DNA of 64,000 bases from Shimazuella soli. Its GTDB lineage: Bacteria > Bacillota > Bacilli > Thermoactinomycetales > Thermoactinomycetaceae. The notes beneath the pieces were generated by a model that made no database searches, was not told the DNA's origin, and saw nothing but the letters and a program-made list of their open reading frames with translations. A program made the position numbers and the translations under genes. Of the stretch, positions 47,001-56,500 are shown piece by piece; within the stretch, counting starts at the first letter, position 1; each line of letters opens with the position of its first letter. The stretch spans positions 644,205-708,204 of the forward strand of contig NZ_JAKWBN010000002.1 in assembly GCF_022511585.1 (NCBI RefSeq), read 5' to 3'.

Positions 47001-47501
47001 ACGAGTATATTTCCTGTTCTCTTTCAAGGAGATGCTACAAAAGATGGCATCCGGATTGTCCAACGGCAACTTCAAAGCATCCCTAATGGAGGTTTAGGAT
47101 TTGGAATTTTACGGTATTTAATCAGAGATGAAGAGATAAGGAATACGGAAACTTCACCTATTTGTTTCAATTATTTGGGTCAGTTTGATCAGATGATCGA
47201 AAAAGATGGGATATTTAACCATTTGTCTTTTTATGGACCGCGTAAATATCAAGAAGTAAATCGTCCTTATCTGATTGAGATCAATTGTTACATTCAAGAT
47301 GGCAATTTGATTGTTTCCTGGGTTTATAGTAGAGCGCTCTATCGAGCCAATACCATTTCTGCTTTTGCTGCCGCATTTCATGAGGCGTGTATGTCTTTCA
47401 ATCAAAAAGATCGAAAGTTGAAGACAGGGAACAATAGTAAAATAAAGGATTCCGACTTATCTAAAATTTTTTCCAAAATCCAGGAGAGAAAGGGCCGATA
47501 A
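41001..47501 (+). CDS. Lipopeptide synthetase 1: FAAL-ACP-C-A(Ala)-PCP-E
   Basis: Loading and first module of a nonribosomal lipopeptide synthetase, 2166 residues. Residues about 1-575 are a fatty acyl-AMP ligase (YSSGSTGDPKG near 165; FAAL signature IIIRGRNLYPQDLE). An ACP follows with phosphopantetheine site Ser630 (GFDSIK). The condensation domain (about 690-1125) has HHIICD at 815-820, with Leu where Gly usually follows. The adenylation domain (about 1150-1655) has YTSGSTGKPKG and D1337; its pocket reads DLFNNALTYK, which I recall as alanine. PCP Ser1668 lies in ELGGDS. The epimerization domain (about 1745-2150) has HHLAVDG at 1843-1849, RTIGWFTSIFP and FNYLGQFD, so it should produce D-Ala. 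The stop directly abuts the next start. Confidence 0.93.
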   Translation: MDKIFKTLIDIARYRSQYQGNRKAYTFLKDGNKDVVSYTYKTLDIRARAIAAWLQSKVQKGDRVMLLYHQGLDFISAFYACLYAGVIAVPGYPPEKQHRRTARLQAVVKDAGAKIALTTTDVLHQIDVEKSKDLVGLDMEWFPTDTLSDEWAESWKEANVDRDTVTYLQYSSGSTGDPKGIMVSHGNMLDNSAIICERLQHTEDDVSVSWLPIFHDLGLIGCVIQPMFAGFHAVSLSPYQYVENPYLWLKAIDRFRGTTTCCPNFGFDLCIRKITPAERASLDLSSWRVAVNCAEPVRHQTLEKFTEVFSPHGFRAEAHYPMYGMAETTLFITGAKWNEKPNYQSVSISDLNHGKVRLTDSKDSRMVVSCGSVGTGLTVKIVNPKTLTLCENNEIGEIWVKGSSVAHGYWNRPEKTKEDFSASINGDGPYLRTGDLGYFVGDELFIAGRYKDLIIIRGRNLYPQDLELTVESCSSFIRPGCGAAFSIDHENEEKLIIVQELRKNARELIDVSHLAHQIRQRLLEEHGVACFELVLIEENSVKKTSSGKIQRRACKEAYLADNLNAVHRLIEKNTSAVYVNEGEFDLQKWSLLTPSMQRVELQSDLVGLLGLQEIGTEWENEKLSFFGFDSIKILQFKFLSEQHWNVELPSIATLLSWTWDQFINCIHSQLLEYPNEFKTLNPTSITTNEIPLNRGQEALWYIYETYPQNAAYLMPMAIRFPKELDKYILSEAVHQLVGHYPILRSSIQQKEDGKLFFQVQETVSLDWTEKEAIVDFTSQLMEDAYKPFDLQQAPLFRTNLYKHLDGSYTVLFCFHHIICDLWSLDIFLSELRTCYLALEAGTKVVLHSNISIQMEKEPLTASPLTYWKEKLAGVLPVLSLPQKRSRGLNQSFQGRTIETKISSELVESIRTFAREYAVTVYQVLLAVYQLVLSRYSGQKEVIIGSPVTTRSSLTTCKQMNYMVNPIAIRGDLSNSPTFIQLLKQTVQHVQESFENGISFIDLVEHLTIHRDSSISSIFQAMLAFEQTVYVPETAAISLGAGNIKLKWGKRELTSVALPDPTSQFDLTLKIAEYEGGLLLHWQYDSFLFEESLMQQLAQSFIILLEQILRNPNQSIDSYSSISKETELQIIEAGLGEKVQAPVRTLNQAWMDQVRKTPEAIAVVDGLDHISYQQMKDDVSRFTHLLKARGIGSQHVVGIALRRKYPLLVAMMAVLQTGAAYVGLDPSYPEDRLIYMIQDSKASLVLIEPDMESKLKGFEAPILPVTRSVWQNFPKSDTKMNQDVHDLAYFIYTSGSTGKPKGVAIEHFQAMNLVHWAKSVFSASELAGVLFGTSICFDLSIFEVFVPLLSGGKVIIAENALSLPSLSAAHEVTLINTVPSAAKALVALGIPSSVTTINLAGEVLTRKLVDELYQIKTIRKVYNLYGPSECTTYSTYALVSREEKESPTIGKPISNTNVYILDSELQIAPNGTVGELCIGGAGVARGYIGQPEKTKEKFIDHSKYGKLYRTGDLVKFSPTQELIYIGRSDFQVKVRGYRIELGEIEAALCEYPMVKDAVVIVKEQKLIAYITKKQDRKELKLPSIKSYLENKLPSYMVPNHVVELSSFPLTLNGKIDQKLLPEPNENHNENKVMQPTNEIEMKLLTIWQKVLKKDDVAINDRFFELGGDSIMSLQVIAEAKRVGLQISPKHFFTHPTIGKMASVAGNKSKLSIDQSVVTGEVALTPVQEWFFYQNIPNYNNWNQSMILTLEKRVKASYLEQVLQKVIEHHDALRLRFRKEQNHWTCRNVEREKHSFFRVVEAKEASLTEIHRQSEQQLNITDGPLIHATFVQKKEEASKLILVVHHLAVDGVSWRILLDDINRLYRQLENGVPLAPPPKTTSYANWSKHLKLYSADSILTQKEKQQWLEIIRPSIDRFPVDYQDGVNTDTQVEEYIQVFTKEETQNLLEQSFTVKINELLLTALWKGYQQWSGKQILRLDVEGHGRDHQREDLDVSRTIGWFTSIFPVLFQGDATKDGIRIVQRQLQSIPNGGLGFGILRYLIRDEEIRNTETSPICFNYLGQFDQMIEKDGIFNHLSFYGPRKYQEVNRPYLIEINCYIQDGNLIVSWVYSRALYRANTISAFAAAFHEACMSFNQKDRKLKTGNNSKIKDSDLSKIFSKIQERKGR

Positions 47502-50500
47502 ATGTTGCAAGAAGGAATACAAGACGTTTATCCTTTGACACCTGCTCAACAAGGTATATTGTTTCATTCATTGGATGACACAATTGTTGGTGTGTATGTA
47601 AATCAATTGTGTCTTCGACTCCATGGCTGTATAGATTTGATTCGATTTGAACAGGCATGGAAACATATAGTACAGCGTCACGACGTGTTTCGCACTGCTT
47701 TTTTTTGGGAAGAGTTGTCTGCTCCTCTTCAAGTGGTTTCAGAAGAAGGGAATATACCCTTTGAGACAAAAGATTGGAGTCATCTTACTGAAAAAAGCCA
47801 AGAAGAGTCATGGAGAAAATTGCTTATTCAAGATAGGGAGTTAGGCTTTGATCTACAAGAAGCTCCTCTAACGAGGGTTACAATGATCAAAGTTGCAGAG
47901 AAACAGTACCGAATTTTATGGACATTTCATCACTTGCTTTTGGATGGTTGGAGTTGTTCTATCGTATTAAAAGAGCTGCTTGATTTCTATTATGGGAGGA
48001 CAGACTTCCAGGAATCTGTTGCGTTTTCTGAGTTTGTGGCTTGGATAGAAGCAAATGATCAGTCAGAAGCTTTAGATTATTGGGGTAGGCAAGTAACTTC
48101 GATAGAAGAACCAACATTGTTATCTGATCAGAAAATCCATGAGCAATCTCCGTTAACAATACCATCTGAGCACAATCTTGTTTTTTCAATCGAACAAACG
48201 AAATTAATAAGACAGATCGCAAAACAGTTAAATATTACAGAATCTACTTTGCTGCTTGGAGCATGGATGCTGACGGTTAGCTTATTTACCTCAAAATCAG
48301 ATATAGTTGTTGGAATGGCTGTTTCAGGACGGTCTGCTTTACTAGAAAATTATGAGAATCGTGTCGGTATGCATATGAATACTGTACCAGTACATGGGAC
48401 AGTAACATGTGAAGATGAAATACAAGATTGGCTACAAAAATTGCAACAAAAATTGCTAGATATTCGGATGTATGAACATACATCATTGGCTGATATAGGG
48501 GCATACAGTCAAGTAGCAGGGGACGTCAGTTTATTTGATAACCTATTTGTTTATGAAAATTACCCCTCAGAAGAATGGAAACAAGAAGATTTTTCTTTAG
48601 TGATAGAAGAATCGATTGAGCGGTCTCATTATCCATTGACTTTGATGGTTATCCCAAATGAAGAAATCCGTTGTAGATGGATATACAACTCGACTCTGTC
48701 ATCTACAAAAGTGAATGCGTTTGCTTCGCACTTTCGACATATTTTGTTGCAGATGCTAGCGATGCCAGATCAAAGTCTATCCTCTTTAGAATGGACAACT
48801 ATAGAGGAAAAACAACAAATTTTTTCTTGGAATCAGTCTGATTCTGCTTTCATTCTTTCTGATGAACGTATGCATCAACTTTTGGAAAAACAAGTAGGCC
48901 TATTTTCCGATAAAATTGCTATTCGCTGGGGAATAGAAACGATTACTTATCAAGAATTGAACAATCGCTCTAATCAATTGGCACGTCTGCTTTTACAAAA
49001 AGGGATCCAGGCAGGAGATGTGATAGCAGTCGGTATGCCACGCTCCATTGAAATGGTGATTGCCATTTATGCCATCTGGAAAATGGGCGGTGCCTACCTT
49101 CCCATTGATCTGACTTACCCAGAGGCGAGGTTATCGTACATACTCAGTGACGCAAAAGCTAAGTTAATGATCAGTACTTCGGATGTAGTTTTTGATCTGC
49201 CTGCATATCGAGGGGAAACAATACTATATGATCAAGTGACGGAGCTTTTGGCATCTTTATCATCTTTAGACTTACAGTTAGAGGGAAGTAATATGTCACT
49301 TGCTTATGTGATCTACACTTCGGGTTCTACAGGAGAACCAAAAGGTGTAATGATTAATCATTGTAATGCTGTTCATTTGATGCAATGGGCTAGTACGATA
49401 TTTTCACCAGAAGAAAGAGCAGGAGTGTTAGCATCCACTTCCATCTGCTTTGATTTATCCGTATTTGAGTTGTTTTTTCCTCTGAGTAATGGCGGAATGG
49501 TTATTGGAGTTGAAAATATACTTGAATTGGCGGAATTGAATGAAAAGGAACAAGTGACCCTCATAAATACGGTTCCTTCTGCTATTGCAGAATTATTGGA
49601 GCTTGATGCTATACCTTCTAACGTAAAAACGGTAAATCTGGCAGGAGAGCCGTTAACCAATCAATTGGCACAAAAGCTTTATGAATTAGGTCATGTGGAA
49701 AAAGTCTATAACTTATATGGACCGACTGAGGATACCACTTATTCTACTTATTCTTTAGTAGAGAAAGGTTCAGCGGAAATTCCTGCTATTGGCCGGCCGA
49801 TTGATCATACAGAAGTATTTGTGATGAATGAATATGGTAAGTTGATGCCAATCGGCATACCTGGAGAATTATACATTGGAGGAGCTGGAGTATCTGCTGG
49901 ATATTTGAATCATCCTACTTTAACCGCAGAAAAGTTTGTCAATCATCCCTTTCGTTCAGAAGAGAAACTTTACCGTACAGGAGATCGAGCAGTATTGCTA
50001 GAAAACGGGGAGTTCAAGTTTTTAGGCAGATTGGATCATCAAGTTAAAATTCGAGGGTTTCGCATTGAACCAGCAGAAATTGAGCATATCTTAGAAAAAC
50101 ATCAAGGGGTTACAAAGGCCATTGTAGTAGCAAAAGAAAATCAGTTGATCGCATATGTAATAGGTCAAGGTTATAACTTTGATTTTGAAAATTATCTCAC
50201 TTCATTTTTGCCTTCTTATATGGTGCCTAACCATTTTATTGAGATAGATGAGTTTCCTTTGACTCCTAATGGAAAGATTGATCGGAAAGCACTCTTAGAT
50301 AGGCAAATAGAACAGGTGAATGTCATTCTTCCCACGAATGATTCCCCATTAGAAGAGATTTTAAAGGAAGTTTGGAAGGAAGTATTGGGATTAACAAGCG
50401 TATCTACAATCGATAACTTTTTTGCTTTAGGCGGACATTCTCTGTTGGCGACGCAAGTTATTTCGAGAATATCACGAATTTTCCAAGTGACAATGCCAAT

Positions 50501-53500
50501 TCGTTCTTTATTTCAATCTCCGACTATTAAGCAATTAGCGCGGGATCTGGATCAGATGTTACATACTCATCAAGAAGAAAATGATCCAATTAGAAGATAC
50601 CAACATACTGAAAAATTACCGCTTTCACCATCTCAAAAGAGAATTTGGTTTTTAGAACAAGTCTTACCTTTTAAACATGTGTATCACTTGCCTTTCGTGT
50701 TAAAAATAGAAGGTCATATAGAAAAACAAGGTTTGGAACGAGCAATCTGTTATCTGATTGATCGTCATCCAGCACTTCGAACATCTTTTTATCAAGAAGA
50801 TGGTGTTCCTTATCAGTTGATTGAAGAAACCCTATCTATTTCCTTGGAAGAGATGGATGTTCGTTCTGCTAAAAGTCCAGAGCAAGAGGCTAAATTGCAA
50901 ATTGAAAAAGAGATAGAAGTTCCATTTTCTTTAGATTTTGCGCCTTTAATTCGGGTAAAGTTGTACCGACTTGCTGATGATGAGTTTTATTTATTTTTCT
51001 TAATGCACCATTTGATCGCAGATGGATGGTCCTTGTCTATTTTATCTCGGGAGCTTTTCCAAGTTTATGAAAGTATTTTAATAGAAAAAGATATTGATCT
51101 ACCAACTCTTCCATTGGAGCCAGTAGATTATGCCCTATATTTAGAAGAGTTGGCTGAATCAACAAGTTGGAATCGGAAAATCTCATATTGGAAAGAAAAA
51201 CTGTTAGACTTGCCATCTCTTGTTCTGCCAACTGACTTTCCTAGACCAAATGAACAATCTTATGAAGGAAATACCTTGTATCATCCGTTATCTGTTTCTT
51301 TGTCTGAAGACTTAAAAGTGTTGAGTAATGAACAAGGTTGTACGCTGTACATGGTATTACTTTCTGCATTCCAAGTGTTGTTAAGCCGTTATACTGGTCA
51401 AACTGACATTGTAGTTGGTAGTCCTGTGGCGGGAAGGAATGATGAGCAGTTAGAAGGGTTGATAGGATTTTTTGTAGAAACGATCGTTATTCGTACAGAT
51501 TTGAATAAGGCTGCGACATGGACAGATCTGTTACAGCTGGTTCGAGAAGTATCACTTGAAGCATACGCCAATAGCCAGGTACCATTTGAAAAAGTGGTGG
51601 ATGCAATAGCTCCAGATCGAAAATTAGGTGAATCACCTTTGTTCCAAATAATGTTTGCTATGCAGTCAATTTCCAACGAAAAGCAGACCAACGGAAATCT
51701 TGTTATTCAACATATTCCAGTTCCTCTCCCATCTGCCAAATTTGATTTGACTCTCACTGCAACAGAGCAGCCAGAGGGTATATTTTTAACATTTGAATAC
51801 AATCGTAATCTTTTTGAAGAGAAGACCATTCGGCGTATCATGAAAAATTACGAACATATTTTACAAGAAATGGTTCGTGATTTGGATCAGAAGTTCCAAA
51901 GCTTTTCTTTATTGTGCCAAGAAGAAGAGGAATTGCTTCATTCATGGTCTGTATCGGAAGAAAAAGTTAGTTCTGATTTCCGATCATTAACTGAACAAAT
52001 TCAAGCACAAGTTGAAATAGTCCCAGAAGGTTTAGCAGTAGTAGAAGATCAAAAATCATTATCTTATTTAGAATTAGAACAACAGTCGACCCAATTAGCA
52101 TTGTTTTTGCGTTCTATTGGAGTTGGAAAGCATGATCGAGTGGCCATATGCTCTCATCGTTGTCCTGAATTGGTTGTAGTGCTTTTAGGTGTGATGAAGC
52201 TAGGAGCATGTTATGTACCACTAGATCCAACATATCCACTTGATCGATTAGCTTTTATGATCGAAGACTCTGGTGCATCTGTCTTATTGACGCAACATCA
52301 CCTAACTGGGTGGCTTGATGGATTAGCAACAACCACCTTTGTCATGGACAAACATCCTGTTTCTTGGGACCATATGCCAATAGAAGCTCCATTTTCTCCA
52401 ATTGAGGAAAATCAGCTCGCTTATATGGTTTACACGAGTGGATCAACTGGATTACCGAAAGGAGTGTGTATCACACACGGAGGGCTTCATAACTTGGTGC
52501 AGTGGCATCGTCAATCCTACCAATTGACAATTGAAGATCGGACAACAATGTTGGCAGGACCAGCATTTGATGCTGCGGTATGGGAAATTTGGCCAACTTT
52601 AGCAGCTGGGGGAACATTGATAATACCGAATGAAGAGAAAAAAGCGGATCCAACTGAGCTGCGAGATTGGTTAATCAGTCAAGGTATTACCATTAGCTTT
52701 ATTCCAACACCATTACTTGCACAGCTGCTCTCTATTCCTTGGGCAAATGGAGGAAGTTTACGATATTTGCTAACTGGCGGAGATCAGCTGCATGTCTATC
52801 CTCCAGATGATTTCCCAGTGCCAATTTACAACCATTACGGTCCTACAGAAAATACAGTAGTAACTACAGCAGGTCTTGTCCCATCTAAAGGAATATGGTC
52901 TCCCTCTATTGGGAAACCGATTTATGGAGTACGTACACACGTATTAGATGAAAATGGATTGCCGGTTCCGATAGGTGTGCCTGGTGAATTATGCATTGGT
53001 GGAAATCAGTTGGCAGCAAGGTATCATGAGTTGCCGGAAAAAACCGAACAATCTTTCATTCAACATCCTATATATGGTCGTTTGTACAAAACAGGAGATC
53101 GTGTGAAGATGATGGCTGATGGAAATCTTCAGTTTCAAGGCAGGATCGATCGACAAGTTAGTATACGAGGTTATCGGGTGGAATTGGGAGAGATAGAAGC
53201 TACACTAGCACAATTAGACAGGGTCCATGAATCGGTAGTATTGGTTGTAAACAACAATCTAGTAGCTTACGTAGAAATGGATGGCGATGATACTCAGTAT
53301 GTAAAGGATGAATTAGCTCAAAAACTTCCCGCTTATATGTTGCCGAAATTATTCATTTTTATACCATCTCTGCCACTTACGGAAAATGGAAAATTAGATC
53401 GTGCTAATCTTCCCGAACCAAAATGGGATCAATTAGTAGATGAAAATGTTTTTGTTGCTCCTTGTACAAAGATAGAGTGTCAATTAGCAGAAATATGGGA

Positions 53501-56500
53501 GCAATTACTTAACATCGAACAGGTCAGTGTAAATGATAACTTTTTTCAGCTTGGTGGAGATTCAATTATCAGCATTCAGATGGTTGCACGGGCAAAAAAT
53601 GCGGGTATAGCCATTACTGCCAAACAAGTGTTTAGCCACCAAACCATCTTAGAACTATCGAAAGTTGCAAAATTAGTACAAGAAACCAAACATGATCAAG
53701 GATTAATTGTAGGTGAAGTCTCGCTTACGCCAATACAGACTTGGTTCTTTGAGCAACAGATGGACAATCCCAATCATTTTAACCAAGCAATGTTGCTTAT
53801 TTTAAAGCAACCCCTTTCTGCCTCTATTTTTACTGCTGCCTTAGAGAAATTAATGGAACATCATGACTCATTCCGATTGAGATTCGTAGAGACAGACAGA
53901 GGATGGCGTCAATCTTATAGCACGATATCGGCTAGTGTACCATTTCAGGTATTGGATATTAGTTCGCTTTCAGAAGAGGAACAGATGGAAGCGATTAAGC
54001 AAGTAGGCCAGAGAACACAAACAAGTCTTCACTTGAACGAAGGTCCTGTGTTTCGTGCTATCTATTTTAAACATGCTATCGAACAAGCAGATAAATTATT
54101 GTTGGTGGCGCATCATCTCATTATTGATGGTGTATCTTGGAGAATTATTCTTGAAGATTTATCTGATATATATCAGCAATTGGAGATGGGAAAAGAACCG
54201 GTATTATCTGCTAAAACGACATCCTATCAAGCATGGTCTAATACATTATTAAAACTTACCCAATCTCGTGATTGGGCAAAAGAAATTGCTTTTTGGAATG
54301 AACAACAAGTTGGAAAAGATGAATTATTGCCGGTATGCATCGGAGAAAGTGAAAATATGCAGACAGATGCGAAAGAGATCTCTTTCCGGTTGACAAAAGA
54401 ACTTACAAGACAACTTGTAACTCAAAGTTTTCAAGCCTATAGAGCTCATGTTTCGGAGTTGCTGCTGGCTTCACTAGTGAATTCCTATCATGCTTGGTCA
54501 GGTAATGATACTGTATCTATTGATTTAGAAGGACATGGACGAGAAGAATCGATTGCAGATGGGACAGACCTCTCTCGAACAATTGGATGGTTTACAACTA
54601 TCTATCCAGTTAAATTTAATATTGAAGCTGAAAAATGGGAACAATTAGTGCCGATTGTTCAAAGACAACTATCTCATGCTAGGAAACAAGGAATAACGTA
54701 TGGGATGTTAAAATACTTAAAAATGGGAGAATTGTCATCCAGCTCCCAAATTAGTTTTAATTATCTTGGGCAGTTTCAAGCTGATCCAGATTCTATCTGG
54801 GAAACTTCTACATCAGAAGGAATAGGGAGTTTAATAGATCCTGCTTTTCGCCGTCCCTATGCTTTAGATGTGTGGTCTGCAATCCAAGATGATCAGCTTC
54901 AAGTGAAATTTACTTATGATCCACTCCAGTTTTCGAAAGTTCAGATTACATCTTGGATAACACTTTATCAGCAACAGCTGAATTTACTTATCCAACATTG
55001 CATGGCTAAAAAGCCGCAACCGATGTTAGTTGATTTTCCATCAGCAAAACTATCTACAGAAGAGCTTTTAAAAGTACCGAAACTATCAGATGTGAAAAGT
55101 ATTTACCCTTTGAGTCCACTTCAGGAAGGAATGTTGTTTCATAGTCTCTATGAAAATGATAAGGAAGCTTATGTCATTCAAATGACTATGAAGATCACAG
55201 GCGAACTGAATGTTACAGCTTTTCGTGAAGCTTGGAACCAATTAGTGGAAAGGCATCCCCAATTAACTGTTTCGATTTGGTGGAAAGGGGTTAGTACGGC
55301 ACATCAAATTGCATGGAATCACTTGGAAATTCCCATTCATCAAATGGACTGGTCTGATAAAAGTAGAGTTGAACAAGAACAATTACTAACAGACTTTTTA
55401 GTAAACGACCGTAAAAAAGGATTTGAGCTGACTGAACCTCCTTTAATGCGTGTGGAGGCCATTACGATTGGGAAACAAGAACATCGATTAGTATGGAGTT
55501 ATCATCATGTCTTGCTTGATGGATGGAGTATGCCGATTGTTTTAGACGAACTGCTGGAAATCTATCAATCACTGTTAACACAGCACAGATTACAGTTACC
55601 ATCTGTTGGTTCTTATGAACAGTATTTCGAATGGCTGTCAGAACAAGATGAGGAGTTAGCCAAATCTTACTGGTCTCATCAATTGGCAGATGCAAGTGCT
55701 GCAGTAATAGCAATACAAGCCGATGATGGAAGTAAATCTGCTCATGAAGAATGGGTCACCTTTTTGTCAGATGAATGGACGGAACAAATCAAGTTGTTTG
55801 CAAAACAACAAAAGGTAACCATGAATACAGTTATTCAAGCAGTTTGGGGCATTTTCCTATCAGCCTATAGTGGTCAGTCTCATCTCCTATATGGAACGAC
55901 AGTTTCAGGTAGACCAGGTTCTTTAAATGGTGTGGAACAAATCGTCGGACCATTTATCAGCACGGTTCCAGTAAGAATTGACTTGAACAAAAATTTACTG
56001 ATCGATAATTACCTTATCGGATTGCAACAACAACTAAAAGATACAGAAGAATATGCTTATATTCCACTAACCAAAATTGCTGATTGGGCTGGTGCAGGTG
56101 CGGAGGAGCCATTGTTTCACTATTTGCTAGTAATGGAAAATTACCAAATGAGTTCTTTAGAAAAGGAAAGCGTTCAAATCTCAGAGTTAAAAGGGATAGA
56201 GAATAGTCATTACCCTCTCGTATTGGTAGTATCGCCTGGAGAACGCTTATTTTTTAAATGGATGTATGACAGCAGCAGCTTTAATGAAGCTACAATTAAG
56301 CGATTTATGCGTCTGTTTACCAGCCTTCTTCAGCAGTTTGTCCAATCCAATGACGGAACAATTGCAGAACTAAATTTTTTGTTGGAAGAGGAAAAAGAAA
56401 AACTGCAAAACTGGCATCAAACAAAAGAGGTGTCGAATCCTTTATCGGTACTAGAACGAATTGTAATCCATGCTACAGAATCACCAGATCATATTGCCAT